Shown: positions 8,063-18,003 of the stretch, piece after piece
Position numbering within the stretch: position 1 is the first letter of the stretch
How the letters are laid out: every line of letters starts with the position of its first letter
Assembly (NCBI GenBank): GCA_902806095.1
Contig: CADCVF010000042.1
Coordinates: 30,288-94,287, forward strand
Direction of reading: 5' to 3'
Source: an uncultured Rubrobacteraceae bacterium
GTDB taxonomy: Bacteria > Actinomycetota > Rubrobacteria > Rubrobacterales > Rubrobacteraceae
Length of the DNA: 64,000 bases
The notes under the pieces: model-generated
Told to the model about the DNA's origin: nothing
Databases searched by the model: none
The model's input: only the letters and a program-made list of their open reading frames with translations
Position numbers and translations under genes: made by a program

Positions 8063-9693
8063 GCGGTGCCCTCCTCGTCGCAGGGACCCACTCCGACGCG
8101 GGGAAGAGCGTCGTCGTGGCCGGTATCTGCCGCTGGCTCGTGCGCGAGGGTGTGAGCGTCGCGCCGTTCAAGGCCCAGAACATGGCTCTCAACTCTTTCG
8201 TTACGCTGCAAGGGGCTGAGATCGGACGTGCACAGGCGGCCCAGGCCGCAGCCGCGATGGTCGAGCCCGAGGTGGCAATGAACCCGATCCTGCTCAAGCC
8301 ATCGGCCGAACGGACCACGCAGGTCGTCGTGCGCGGCAAACCCTGGGCGAAGGCGAGCGCCCTTGGCTACGGAAAGATGAAGCAGACGCTGATGCCCGTC
8401 GTACTCGAGTCCCTCGAAGATTTGCGAAGCCGGTTCGATGTCGTCGTCTGCGAAGGGGCGGGGAGTCCGGCGGAGATCAACCTGCGCGAGAACGATCTCG
8501 CCAACATGGGCCTGGCGCGCGCCGCTGACCTGCCGGTCCTCCTCGTCGGGGACATCGACCGCGGCGGCCTCTTCGCAAGCCTCTACGGTACTCTCGCGCT
8601 CCTCTCGCCGGATGATCAGTCACTCCTCGCCGGCTTCCTCGTCAACAAATTCAGGGGGGACCCCGCGGTCCTGGCCCCTGGCCTGGAACAGATGACTTCT
8701 TTGACTGGCCGCCCGTTCTTCGGGACGCTGCCCTGGATCCCCGGTCTCGGCCTCGACGGGGAAGACTCCCTGGCCCTCGATGCTCCGCGCCCCATCAAGC
8801 CTCCGCTAGGCCGCGACGTGCTAAGGATCGCCGTCGTCCGCCTCGGGCGGATCAGCAACTTCACGGACTTCGACGCCCTGGCCCACGAGCCAGGCGTCTC
8901 CGTGCACTTTACAGGGTCGGCGGAAGAGGTACTGGATGCGGACCTCGCCGTCCTCCCTGGAACGAAAGCGACGATTGAGGACCTGAAGCTACTCCGCACC
9001 CGCCGCATCGACAAGGCCTTTGCCGAAAGGGCGGAGCGTGGTCTGCCCACGCTCGGCATCTGCGGCGGCTACCAGATGCTCGGCGGGCGCATCGAGGATG
9101 GTGTGGAGAGCGCTGAGGCGGAAGCCGCCGGACTCGGGCTCTTGCCCGTCGAGACGTTCTTCGAGGAGGAGAAGGTCCTGGGGCGTCCTTCCGGACGGGC
9201 TTCTGGTTTCGAGGACGCGGAAGTATCGGGGTATGAGATCCACCACGGAAGAGTCAGACGAGACGGAGGCGACCCGCTCTTCGAGACCGGCGACGATACG
9301 GAAGGCTGCATGACAGGGACTACGCTCGGCACCTCCTGGCACGGTATTCTGGAGTCAGACGGCTTCCGTCGCGCTCTGTTGTTATGGGTAGCCGGAGAAC
9401 GCGGCCTCGACTGGAGCCCTGGCGAAGCTTCCTTTGCCGTAGCCCGCGAAGCGCAACTGGAGAAGCTCGGGGATCTGGTAGCGGATCACGTGGACCGTGA
9501 AGCGTTGCTGAGGGTGATCGAACAGGGTGCCCCCTGCGGCCTTCCCGTCGTCAGGCTACATGCTACAGGCATCAGGCCTCAGGAGGGGAATGGCGATGGC
9601 TCGCTGATCGGGGCAGCAGAGCCTGCGACCACACCCAAAAACCTGAAAGCTGAAACCTGTAACCTTACCCGAAACCTGAAGCCTGATGCCTGA
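8059..9693 (+). CDS. cobQ: Cobyric acid synthase CobQ
   Basis: This enzyme amidates adenosylcobyrinic acid a,c-diamide at positions b, d, e and g, using ATP and glutamine. The N-terminal P-loop-like domain has GTHSDAGKS and CEGAGSPAEINLRENDLANMG-type residues. The C-terminal class I-like glutamine amidotransferase domain has the nucleophile Cys in GICGGYQML and a partner His in SGYEIHHGR and GTSWHGIL. The start is a TTG overlapping the cbtA stop. The family normally ends near residue 500. Here the last 40 or so residues (after about Leu-500) are encoded by the CCTGAAGCCT repeat element and look like an acquired tail. Confidence 0.93.
   Translation: MSGALLVAGTHSDAGKSVVVAGICRWLVREGVSVAPFKAQNMALNSFVTLQGAEIGRAQAAQAAAAMVEPEVAMNPILLKPSAERTTQVVVRGKPWAKASALGYGKMKQTLMPVVLESLEDLRSRFDVVVCEGAGSPAEINLRENDLANMGLARAADLPVLLVGDIDRGGLFASLYGTLALLSPDDQSLLAGFLVNKFRGDPAVLAPGLEQMTSLTGRPFFGTLPWIPGLGLDGEDSLALDAPRPIKPPLGRDVLRIAVVRLGRISNFTDFDALAHEPGVSVHFTGSAEEVLDADLAVLPGTKATIEDLKLLRTRRIDKAFAERAERGLPTLGICGGYQMLGGRIEDGVESAEAEAAGLGLLPVETFFEEEKVLGRPSGRASGFEDAEVSGYEIHHGRVRRDGGDPLFETGDDTEGCMTGTTLGTSWHGILESDGFRRALLLWVAGERGLDWSPGEASFAVAREAQLEKLGDLVADHVDREALLRVIEQGAPCGLPVVRLHATGIRPQEGNGDGSLIGAAEPATTPKNLKAETCNLTRNLKPDA
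9566..9692. repeat. Short interspersed element with inverted CCTGATGCCTG arms (copy 2)
   Basis: The arm CAGGCATCAGG (9566-9576) is exactly mirrored by CCTGATGCCTG (9682-9692). Between them are tandem variants of ACCTGAAA / ACCTGTAA / ACCTGAAGCCT. It shares the 14-mer GAAACCTGAAGCCT with copy 1 at 776-789. The element is translated as the C-terminus of CobQ and carries the ATG of cobN. Confidence 0.65.
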
Positions 9694-12600
9694 TACCTCG
9701 AAATCGAAGCTGCTTTTCGTTACAACCGCCGACACCGAGATCCTGGCCGCCGCCAGGGCCTCGGAGCTCTTGCCCGAAGGTTTCCCGAAGCTCCTGTGCG
9801 CCAACCCTGCTGCGCTGGATGATCCTACGGCGTTCTTCGAGAGGGAGCTACCCGAGACCAGGGCTGTGCTGGTGCGCCTTCTCGGTGGACGGAGGGCATG
9901 GCCAGAGGGGCTCGAGGAGCTGCGGCGGCGTTGCGCTCGGCTGAGAGTTCCGCTGCTCGCGTTCGGCGGGGAGGCCGAGCCGGACGCGGAGCTTGCGGCG
10001 TTGTCGACCGTGCCATCGGGGACCGTGCTGGAGGCTTTCGAGTATCTGCGTCATGGCGGCGTCAGCAACACGGAGAACCTGCTACGTTTTGTGGCTGACA
10101 CGGTACTCATGGAGGGCTTCGGCTTCGAGCCTGCCTCGGCGCTACCTGAGGTGGGCGTCTACCATCCGCGGTTGCAGGAGGGCTCTCTGGTCGAAGATCT
10201 GCTCGAGCGGCAAGATCCGGCGCGGCCCAAGGTCGGTGTGATCTTCTACCGCGCGCACTGGATGAGCGGGAACACAGCCTTCGTTGACGATCTCGTCGAG
10301 GCGCTGGACGAGGCCGGGGCGGATGCCCTGCCCGTCTACTGCTACTCGTTGCGCGCAGGTCCTGACGGAAGGGTGCCGGCCCTGGAGTTGCTGAAGGACA
10401 GAGTAGACTGCCTCGTCACCACCGTCCTCGCTGGTGGCGGGTCCAACGCGGCCGACGCCAGTACATCCGGCTCCCCAGAGGGATGGCTGGAGTGGGACGT
10501 CTCTGCTCTCGAAGAGCTCGGCGTACCAGTGATCCAGGGTATCTGCACGACCTCGACGCGCGAAGCCTGGCTCGCCTCGGATGCTGGTCTCTCCCCGCTG
10601 GATACAGCCTGGCAGGTGGCGATACCGGAGTTCGACGGGCGCATCATCGGGGTCCCCTTCTCATTCAAGGAACGCTTGGGCGTCGACTCGCCCGTCGGCG
10701 TCCCGCTCACCCTCTACAGAGCCGACCCCGAACGCACCGCCCGCCTCGCCGGGCTCGCCGCGCGCTTCGCCGGCCTCGGACGCTCCCCGAACCAGGAGAA
10801 GAAGGTCGCCGTCTTGCTCTCCAACTACCCGACCAAACACTCTCGGGTAGGGAACGCCGTGGGACTGGATACGCCGGCGAGCGCCATCAAGTTGCTCGAC
10901 GCGCTGCGCCGGGCCGGCTACGCGGTCGAAGGCGCGCCCGAAGACGGGGATGATCTCATCCACTCCCTTATCGCCGCCGGGGGCCATGATCTGGAGTTCC
11001 TGACCGCGGACCAGCTCGGGGACGCCGCAGGGCGTCTGGATTCGAAACGCTACGCAGAATGGTACGGCCTGTTGCCCGAGGACCTGCGAAGCGGGGTCGA
11101 GGAGCACTGGGGACCACCGCCGGGTGATCTGTACGTGGACGATGGAGACTTTGTGGTGGCTGGACTCTCGTTCGGGAACGTCTTCGTCGGCATCCAGCCT
11201 CCGCGGGGATTCGGGGAGAACCCGATCGCGATCTACCACGACCCAGACCTCTCGCCAACGCACCACTACCTCGCCGCCTACTGGTGGATGATCGAGGAGT
11301 TCGGTGCCGACGCGATAGTCCACCTCGGCAAGCACGGTACGCTGGAGTGGCTGCCCGGCAAATCTCTGGGCCTCTCGCCTTCGTGCGCCCCCGATGCCGC
11401 ATTGCGCGACGTGCCTCTCTTCTATCCTTTTGTCGTCAACGACCCTGGCGAGGGGACGCAGGCCAAAAGGAGGGCGCACGCGACCGTGGTAGACCACCTG
11501 ATCCCACCGATGACCCGCGCCGAGACTTACGACGATCTGGCGAAGCTCGAGCAACTCCTCGACGAGTACTACCAGGTAGAGACGCTCGACCCTTCGAAAC
11601 TCCCCGCGATAAGGGTCAGGATCTGGGAGACCCTGCGCGAGGCTGAGCTCCACCGCGACCTCGGTGTCGAGGAGCAGCCCGAGGAGTTCTCGGACTTCCT
11701 CATCCACGTCGACGGATACCTCTGCGAGATAAAGGACCTCCCTATCCGCGGAGGCCTCCACATCCTCGGCGAGACGCCCGAAGGCGAGCCCCTGCGCCAC
11801 CTCCTCGCCTCGATCCTGCGCCTCGGCGCCGGTGAGATACCTGGATTGCGCCGCGCCGCCGGCGCCGCCTTCGGCCTCGACGAGAATCTCCTTGCGGAGC
11901 ACGGCGGTACGAAGGTCGAGCCCCCGCCAGGGCTCGCCGATCGCTTGCCCGGAACAGTGGTGACGGCCTCGGATCTCCTCGACAGGCTGGAGGAGGCGCA
12001 GCAGGCACTGCTTCTCGCACTGGAAGAGCGTGGCTGGGACGCGGACTCTGCAGCCGCGGTGTGCGAGGAGACCCTAGGTGTCACCGACGCCGGCGTGGAG
12101 CGGTCATTGCGTTTTGCGGCCGATGAGGTCCTTCCTCGCCTGATGCGTACGCCGGAGGAGATGGGGAACCTCCTCTCCGGCCTCGGTGGCGGATACGTGC
12201 CCGCGGGGCCGTCGGGCTCTCCTACGCGGGGACTGGTGAACGTGCTCCCGACGGGGCGTAACTTCTACTCAGTAGACCCGAAAGCGCTGCCTAGTGCCCT
12301 CTCTTGGGAGGTCGGACAGGGGCTCGCAGACGACCTGCTGCGGCGCTATCTGGAAGAAGAGGGCCGCCATCCGGAGACGGTCGGCATCGTAGTGTGGGGG
12401 ACGGCGGCCATGAGGACCCAGGGCGACGACATCTCGGAGATCCTTGCGCTGCTCGGCGTGCGGCCCGTGTGGAACGAGGAGTCGCGGAGGGTCGTCGGGC
12501 TCGAGGTGATCCCGCTCCAGGAGCTCGGACGGCCAAGGATCGACGTTACCGTTAGGATCAGTGGCTTCTTCAGGGACGCTTTTCCGAACCTGATCTCCCT

Positions 12601-13441
12601 CCTCGACAAAGCTTTCACCACCGTCGCCGGCCTCGAAGAGCCAACAGAGATGAACTTCGTCAAAAAACATGCCGACGAGGAGAGGAGTCAGGGTGCCGAC
12701 GAACGCCGCTCGACCACCCGCATCTTCGGGTCCAAACCAGGCGCTTACGGCGCAGGCCTCCTCCCCCTGATGGACGCCCGCAACTGGCGTAACGACGAGG
12801 ATCTGGCCGAAGTCTATGCCGTCTGGGGGGGGTATGCCTATGGTAGAGGGTTAGACGGCGTCGAGGCGCGGGAGGCGATGGAGTCCAACCTGCGCAGGAC
12901 GGAGGTTGCCGTAAAGAATATAGACAACCGCGAGCACGACCTCTTCGACTCGGACGACTATTTCCAGTACCACGGCGGCATGATCGCCGCCGTCCGCGCC
13001 CTGACGGGCCGCGACCCGAAAGCGTACATCGGAGACTCCGCAGACCCATCGAGGGTGAAGACGAGGGATCTCTCCGAAGAGGCCCGCCGCGTCTTCAGGA
13101 GCCGCGTTGCCAACCCGAAGTGGATCAACGCCATGCAGTGCCACGGTTACAAGGGCGCCTTCGAGCTCTCGGCCACCGTTGACTACCTCTTTGGCTACGA
13201 CGCCACCGCAGGCGTCGTCGAAGACTGGATGTACCGCGACGTAAACAGGAAGTACGTCCTCGACGAGGGAGTAAGAGACTTCATGCAGCAGTCCAACCCC
13301 TGGGCCCTGCGCGCCATCTCCGAGCGCCTGCTGGAGGCGGCGCAACGCGGCCTGTGGTCGGAGCCTGACCCCGAAGACCTCGAAGCTCTGAAACAGGTTT
13401 ATTTAGAGAACGAAGGTTTGCTGGAAGAAGGCATCTCGTGA
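9686..13441 (+). CDS. cobN: Cobaltochelatase subunit CobN
   Basis: The 1251-residue large subunit of the ATP-dependent cobalt chelatase, homologous to magnesium chelatase ChlH/BchH. Conserved blocks include GNAVGLDTPAS, IVHLGKHGTLEWLPGKSLGLS, and a C-terminal SRVANPKWINAMQCHGYKGAFE. CobN binds the corrinoid substrate and inserts cobalt with help from AAA+/VWA subunits, which the next gene provides. Its length matches the family. The ATG start overlaps the end of cobQ by 8 bases and lies inside the repeat element. Its TGA overlaps the GTG of the next gene. Confidence 0.95.
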   Translation: MPDTSKSKLLFVTTADTEILAAARASELLPEGFPKLLCANPAALDDPTAFFERELPETRAVLVRLLGGRRAWPEGLEELRRRCARLRVPLLAFGGEAEPDAELAALSTVPSGTVLEAFEYLRHGGVSNTENLLRFVADTVLMEGFGFEPASALPEVGVYHPRLQEGSLVEDLLERQDPARPKVGVIFYRAHWMSGNTAFVDDLVEALDEAGADALPVYCYSLRAGPDGRVPALELLKDRVDCLVTTVLAGGGSNAADASTSGSPEGWLEWDVSALEELGVPVIQGICTTSTREAWLASDAGLSPLDTAWQVAIPEFDGRIIGVPFSFKERLGVDSPVGVPLTLYRADPERTARLAGLAARFAGLGRSPNQEKKVAVLLSNYPTKHSRVGNAVGLDTPASAIKLLDALRRAGYAVEGAPEDGDDLIHSLIAAGGHDLEFLTADQLGDAAGRLDSKRYAEWYGLLPEDLRSGVEEHWGPPPGDLYVDDGDFVVAGLSFGNVFVGIQPPRGFGENPIAIYHDPDLSPTHHYLAAYWWMIEEFGADAIVHLGKHGTLEWLPGKSLGLSPSCAPDAALRDVPLFYPFVVNDPGEGTQAKRRAHATVVDHLIPPMTRAETYDDLAKLEQLLDEYYQVETLDPSKLPAIRVRIWETLREAELHRDLGVEEQPEEFSDFLIHVDGYLCEIKDLPIRGGLHILGETPEGEPLRHLLASILRLGAGEIPGLRRAAGAAFGLDENLLAEHGGTKVEPPPGLADRLPGTVVTASDLLDRLEEAQQALLLALEERGWDADSAAAVCEETLGVTDAGVERSLRFAADEVLPRLMRTPEEMGNLLSGLGGGYVPAGPSGSPTRGLVNVLPTGRNFYSVDPKALPSALSWEVGQGLADDLLRRYLEEEGRHPETVGIVVWGTAAMRTQGDDISEILALLGVRPVWNEESRRVVGLEVIPLQELGRPRIDVTVRISGFFRDAFPNLISLLDKAFTTVAGLEEPTEMNFVKKHADEERSQGADERRSTTRIFGSKPGAYGAGLLPLMDARNWRNDEDLAEVYAVWGGYAYGRGLDGVEAREAMESNLRRTEVAVKNIDNREHDLFDSDDYFQYHGGMIAAVRALTGRDPKAYIGDSADPSRVKTRDLSEEARRVFRSRVANPKWINAMQCHGYKGAFELSATVDYLFGYDATAGVVEDWMYRDVNRKYVLDEGVRDFMQQSNPWALRAISERLLEAAQRGLWSEPDPEDLEALKQVYLENEGLLEEGIS

Positions 13442-15378
13442 ACGCTTACGAGCATCCCTATCCATTCTCAGCCATCGTCGGGCAGGAAGACCTGAAGCTG
13501 GCGCTCCTGGTCAACGCCGTCTCCCCCGAGGTCGGTGGCGTGCTGGTGCGTGGCGAGAAGGGGACTGCGAAGTCCACGGCGGTAAGGGCGCTGGCGAGTC
13601 TACTGCCCAGCATCCGGGTCGTCTCCGGCTGTCCCTACTCCTGCGACCCTGCCGCCCCGAACCCTGAATGTCCGGCGGGACCACACCAGCCTGACGCTCC
13701 AACCGGGACGAGGCCGGTCAGGCTGGTGGAGCTGCCTGTGGGGGCGAGCACCGACCGTCTCGCCGGGACGCTGGACATCGAGAAGGCGCTCTCGGAGGGG
13801 AGGAAAGCGTTCGAGCCTGGGTTGCTGGCGGCGGCGCACAGGGGCATCCTGTACGTGGACGAGGTTAATCTTCTCTCCGACCACCTCGTCGACCTGCTCC
13901 TTGACGTCGCGGCGATGGGCGTTAACCACGTCGAGCGCGAGGGTGTAAGCGTGAGGCATCCTTCGCGCTTCATCCTGGTCGGCACGATGAACCCTGAGGA
14001 GGGCGAGCTCCGTCCCCAGCTCCTTGACCGCTTCGGCGTCACCGTAGAGGTCTCTGGCAGCCCCGACCCCGCGGATAGGGTCGAGGTCGTCCGCCGCCGC
14101 CTGCGCTACGAGGCCGACCCGGCAGGGTTCGCCGCAGGATGGTCTGCCGTCGACGGGGAGCTCGCTACTTCTGTAGAATCGGCACGCCTGCGGCTTCCTG
14201 AGGTGGGGCTCGACGAGGAGATCCTGTTCAGGATCTCGACGCTCTGTGCAGAGCTTGGTGTCGACGGTCTGCGTGGCGACCTCGTAACGGCCAGGACCGC
14301 GCGCACGCTGGCCGCCTGGGAAGCCAGGGACCGGGTGGTCCTCGACGACGTCAAGCGGGCCGCCATGCTGGCCCTCTCGCACCGCCGTAGACACGGTCCC
14401 TTCGAGCAGCCCGGCATGGACCCTGAGGAACTCGAGAACGCCCTCTCCGAGGACCCGGATCCACCTGACGGCCCAGGGGGTGCTACCAGCCCGCCAGTTA
14501 CGGGCGAGGATAGGGGAGAGGGTTCTCCCCGCGCGCAGGACTCGGAGGCGCGGACAGGGGCAGGGGAACGAAGCCACGCCTCTACAGAGACGTTCGACCC
14601 CGTACGGCTCGAGGCCCCGGAGAAGGGCAAGGGCGGGCCTCTCGGCCGCAGGAGCCGTATCTCGGGTGAGACAGGGCATCCTGTCGCGGATCGGGAGTAT
14701 GGAGGGAGTCCGGCGGACGTGGCGCTTGCGGCGACGATCAGGGCTGCAGCGCCGCACCAGAGGGCGCGCGGGCGGGAGGGTACGAACCTCGTTATACGTG
14801 CGGGTGATCTTCGGGAGAACGTTAGAGAGGGGAAGGAGGGGAACCTGATCCTCTTCCTCGTCGACGCGAGCGGTTCTATGGCGGCCCGTAAACGCATGTC
14901 CGCTGTGAAGGGTGCCGTCCTCTCCCTGTTGAACGACGCCTACCAGCGCCGGGACAAGGTCGCCCTGATCTCCTTCCGCAAACAGGAAGCCAAAATACTC
15001 CTTCCCCCGACATCGAGCGTGGAGCTCGCCGCCCCGCGCCTGGAAGAGCTCCCTACCGGGGGCCGCACACCCCTCGCGGCCGGTCTCGAGAAGGCCGCCG
15101 AGGTGCTGAAAAGGGAAGAAGCGCGCGATAGAGAGCGCCGGCCGCTGCTGGTCCTGTTGACCGACGGCAAGGCTACGACGGGGCCCGACCCGCTGGCGGG
15201 CGCGGCGCGACTGCGCTCCTTCGGGACAACTTCATTCGTTGTGGACACCGAGGAGGGTTACGTCCGGCTCGGGATGGCGGGCGAACTGGCCGGGGCGATG
15301 GGGGCGCGGTGCCTGCGCCTCGAAGAACTGCGGGCCGAGTCGCTGGTCGAGCTCGTCGAGAGGAGAACGGTGGCGTGA
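13438..15378 (+). CDS. ChlI-ChlD (BchI-BchD)-like fused chelatase ATPase/VWA subunit
   Basis: A 646-residue single-chain version of the two small chelatase subunits. The N-terminal AAA+ domain (about 1-330) has Walker A GEKGTAKST, Walker B ILYVDEVNLL and sensor GTMNPEEGELRPQLLDRF. A low-complexity acidic/proline linker (about 335-400) follows. The C-terminal von Willebrand A domain (about 460-646) has the MIDAS motif DASGSMAA and TDGKATTG. It should power cobalt insertion by CobN in place of CobS/CobT of the alpha-proteobacterial pathway. The GTG start overlaps the cobN stop. Confidence 0.92.
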   Translation: MNAYEHPYPFSAIVGQEDLKLALLVNAVSPEVGGVLVRGEKGTAKSTAVRALASLLPSIRVVSGCPYSCDPAAPNPECPAGPHQPDAPTGTRPVRLVELPVGASTDRLAGTLDIEKALSEGRKAFEPGLLAAAHRGILYVDEVNLLSDHLVDLLLDVAAMGVNHVEREGVSVRHPSRFILVGTMNPEEGELRPQLLDRFGVTVEVSGSPDPADRVEVVRRRLRYEADPAGFAAGWSAVDGELATSVESARLRLPEVGLDEEILFRISTLCAELGVDGLRGDLVTARTARTLAAWEARDRVVLDDVKRAAMLALSHRRRHGPFEQPGMDPEELENALSEDPDPPDGPGGATSPPVTGEDRGEGSPRAQDSEARTGAGERSHASTETFDPVRLEAPEKGKGGPLGRRSRISGETGHPVADREYGGSPADVALAATIRAAAPHQRARGREGTNLVIRAGDLRENVREGKEGNLILFLVDASGSMAARKRMSAVKGAVLSLLNDAYQRRDKVALISFRKQEAKILLPPTSSVELAAPRLEELPTGGRTPLAAGLEKAAEVLKREEARDRERRPLLVLLTDGKATTGPDPLAGAARLRSFGTTSFVVDTEEGYVRLGMAGELAGAMGARCLRLEELRAESLVELVERRTVA

Positions 15379-15938
15379 GAGAGCCAAGAGAGCAGCGGTT
15401 GAGAAAGAGGTCGAGCAGGGAGAGGCCTCTACTCATCGTCAACACAGGCTACGGCAAAGGCAAGTCCACGGCCTCCTTCGGGGTCATGCTCAGGGGATGG
15501 GCGCGCGGGTACCACATAGGGGTCTACCAGTTCGTCAAGAGCGGCAAGTGGAACGTCGGCGAGCAGAAGGCCGCTGAGGCCCTAGGCAACATCGACTGGT
15601 TCAAACAGGGCGACGGATGGACGTGGACCGTGAAGGACCTGGAGCACTCCGCCGACCTCGCCCGCGAGGGCTGGGAAGAGGTCAAACGCCGTCTGGCAGA
15701 CGAGACCTACGACATGCTGCTCCTCGACGAGTTCACCTACCCGATGAAGTTCGGTTGGGTGGATACGAACGAGGTCGTCGAGGTCCTCCAGAACCGCCCC
15801 GGCTTCCAGCACGTCATCATCACGGGCCGCGACGCCCCGCCTGAACTGGTGGAGATCTCCGACCTCGTAAGCGAGGTAAACAAGATCAAGCACCCCTTCG
15901 ACGAGGGCTACAGGGGACAGAAGGGTATAGAGTGGTAG
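15375..15938 (+). CDS. cobO: Cob(I)yrinic acid a,c-diamide adenosyltransferase CobO
   Basis: Transfers the 5'-deoxyadenosyl group of ATP to the cobalt(I) corrinoid. This protein of about 187 residues has the P-loop GYGKGKST, then QFVKSGKW, and LLLDEFTYPMKFGW with the acidic pair typical of CobA/BtuR enzymes, plus the late HVIITGRDAPPEL motif. The GTG at 15375 overlaps the preceding stop and gives the usual short basic N-terminus. The in-frame ATG upstream at 15309 lies wholly inside the chelatase gene. The end overlaps cobB. Confidence 0.94.
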   Translation: MREPREQRLRKRSSRERPLLIVNTGYGKGKSTASFGVMLRGWARGYHIGVYQFVKSGKWNVGEQKAAEALGNIDWFKQGDGWTWTVKDLEHSADLAREGWEEVKRRLADETYDMLLLDEFTYPMKFGWVDTNEVVEVLQNRPGFQHVIITGRDAPPELVEISDLVSEVNKIKHPFDEGYRGQKGIEW

Positions 15939-17293
15939 ACACCCCGCGCATAGTGGTCGCCGGTACCCATTCAGGGGTCGGCAAGACGACTGTTGCCTCG
16001 GGACTCATGGCCGCGCTCTCGTCAGAGGGCTTTCGGGTCGCCCCCTTCAAGGTCGGCCCCGACTTTATAGATCCCTCGTACCACACCCTCGCCGCAGGCA
16101 GGCCGGGACGCAACCTCGATGCCTTCCTCTCAGGCCCCGAACTTATCGGCCCGCTCTTCGCCCACGGCGCACAGGACGCTGATATAGCCGTGATCGAAGG
16201 CGTCATGGGCCTCTTCGACGGCAAGGGAGGGGGGGATCTCGCCTCCACAGCCCACGTCGCCAGACTGCTCGAAGCGCCCATAGTGCTCGTCGTCGATGCC
16301 AGGGCTATGTCCCGCTCCGTGGCCGCTATGGTCCACGGATACACGACATTCGACTCGAAGTCGAGAGTCGCCGGAGTCGTCCTCAACCGTGTCGGCTCAA
16401 CGACCCACCAGAAGATGCTCCGCGAAGCCCTGAGACCACTAGGCATCCCTGTCCTGGGCGTCCTGCGCCGCGACGACGAGCTGGAGACGCCTGACAGGCA
16501 TCTCGGCCTCGTCCCTGTCGCCGAGCGCCATGGGGAGGCCGCCCGCACGCTCGATGCCCTGGGAATGGTGATCTCCCGTTCTCTAAACCTCGACGGTATA
16601 GTGAGACTTGCCCGCTCCGCCGGAACTCTAGGGGTCGAGCGCTGGAGTCCTGAGTCTCCGGACCTGGATCTGTCGGAGGGCGTCCGCGTTGCGGTCGCGG
16701 CAGGACCATCGTTCAGCTTTCTGTACCGCGAGAACCTGGAGCTACTGCGGGGCGCCGGTGCTGAGATCGTAACCTTCGACCCGACCACAGAGGAGGAGCT
16801 GCCCGTCGGAACGGACGTTCTCTATCTCGGTGGAGGGTTCCCTGAGACCTACGCGGAGACGCTGTCCGTGAACGGCCGGATGCGCTATAACGTCCGGGAT
16901 TTCGCCGAAAGTGGGCGCCCCACCGTAGCCGAGTGCGGCGGACTGTTGTACCTGGTGCGCGAGCTCGACGGGCATCCGATGTGTGGTGTGCTCGACGCGG
17001 AGGCCACTATGACTCACAGGCTCACGCTCGGTTACAGGGAAGCCCGCGCGCTAACCGCCTCGCCGCTGGTCGAGTCGGGCGCCGACGTTCACGGGCATGA
17101 GTTTCACTACTCTGCCGTCGAGCCCGGAGCTGGGGAGAGGCCGGCCTGGGATCTGGCCGGCCGCGCTCCAGAAGGCTTCGTGGCCGGTGGTGTGCACGCG
17201 AGCTACCTGCACACCCACTGGGCCGCAACGCCGGAACTACCGCGCAGGCTGGTGCGAGTGGCATCGCGGAGATCGATGGAGGTAGCGTTATGA
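15932..17293 (+). CDS. cobB: Cobyrinate a,c-diamide synthase CobB/CbiA
   Basis: A 453-residue glutamine-dependent amidotransferase that amidates the a and c carboxylates of (cobalt-)cobyrinate. The N-terminal dethiobiotin-synthetase-like domain has GTHSGVGKTT and KVGPDFIDPSYH, diagnostic of this family. The C-terminal glutaminase domain has the Cys in AECGGLLYL and HGHEFHYS with a catalytic His. CobQ upstream is its relative for the later four amidations. The GTG start overlaps cobO by 7 bases, and the stop overlaps cobI. Confidence 0.95.
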   Translation: MVDTPRIVVAGTHSGVGKTTVASGLMAALSSEGFRVAPFKVGPDFIDPSYHTLAAGRPGRNLDAFLSGPELIGPLFAHGAQDADIAVIEGVMGLFDGKGGGDLASTAHVARLLEAPIVLVVDARAMSRSVAAMVHGYTTFDSKSRVAGVVLNRVGSTTHQKMLREALRPLGIPVLGVLRRDDELETPDRHLGLVPVAERHGEAARTLDALGMVISRSLNLDGIVRLARSAGTLGVERWSPESPDLDLSEGVRVAVAAGPSFSFLYRENLELLRGAGAEIVTFDPTTEEELPVGTDVLYLGGGFPETYAETLSVNGRMRYNVRDFAESGRPTVAECGGLLYLVRELDGHPMCGVLDAEATMTHRLTLGYREARALTASPLVESGADVHGHEFHYSAVEPGAGERPAWDLAGRAPEGFVAGGVHASYLHTHWAATPELPRRLVRVASRRSMEVAL

Positions 17294-18003
17294 GCGGGCG
17301 ACTCGTCGGGGTGGGGGTAGGGCCCGGAGACCCCGAGCTGTTGACGGTCAAGGGGCTGCGCGTGCTGCGTGAGGCCGACGAAATCTTCGTGCCCGTGGCC
17401 GACACGGGCGAGGTCGGGCGGGCCGAGGCCACCGTGCGCGAGTATCTGGAAGAAGGGCGGATCCGACGTCTCCTCTTCGCCCTCTCGGACGATACGGAGG
17501 CAAGGGAGCGTAACTGGACGAACGCCGCGCGAAAAGTCTCTGAGCACCTGCAAAGTGGCAGGACGTGCGCGTTCGCCACCATCGGAGACCCGAACGTCTA
17601 TTCGACCTTCACATACCTGGCACGCACCGTTCGAGAGCTAGAACCTGACGTAGAGGTAGAGACTGTGCCAGGGATCACGGCCCTGCAGGACCTTGCTTCG
17701 CGGAGTGGGACGGTCCTCCTCGAAGGCGACGAAAGGCTGGCGCTCCTGCCTTTCACGGCTGGGGAGGAGCCCCTGAGGGATGCGCTCGCCGGGTTCGAGA
17801 CCGTGGTCTGCTACAAGGGTGGGAGCCGGCTCGCTGAGGTGCTCAGGGTTGCGGAGGGAGGCGGGCGACTAGAAGGGGCTGTGTACGGAGCTAGGCTCGG
17901 CATCGAGGGCGAAGAAATCGTGTCCGCGCAGGAGATGATAGGGCGGGAAGGGACCTACCTGTCGACCGTTATCTTCACCAGAAGGAGTTCGGAGCTTGGG
18001 TAA
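17290..18003 (+). CDS. cobI: Precorrin-2 C20-methyltransferase
   Basis: A 237-residue tetrapyrrole methylase that uses SAM to methylate C20 of (cobalt-)precorrin-2. It starts LVGVGVGPGDPELLTVKG, the glycine-rich first loop of the fold. The second loop ATIGDPNVYSTFTYL is characteristic of the CobI/CbiL subgroup, and VPGITALQDLASR follows. Sequence alone does not tell whether the natural substrate contains cobalt. The ATG overlaps the cobB stop and the end overlaps cobM by 8 bases. Confidence 0.93.
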   Translation: MSGRLVGVGVGPGDPELLTVKGLRVLREADEIFVPVADTGEVGRAEATVREYLEEGRIRRLLFALSDDTEARERNWTNAARKVSEHLQSGRTCAFATIGDPNVYSTFTYLARTVRELEPDVEVETVPGITALQDLASRSGTVLLEGDERLALLPFTAGEEPLRDALAGFETVVCYKGGSRLAEVLRVAEGGGRLEGAVYGARLGIEGEEIVSAQEMIGREGTYLSTVIFTRRSSELG

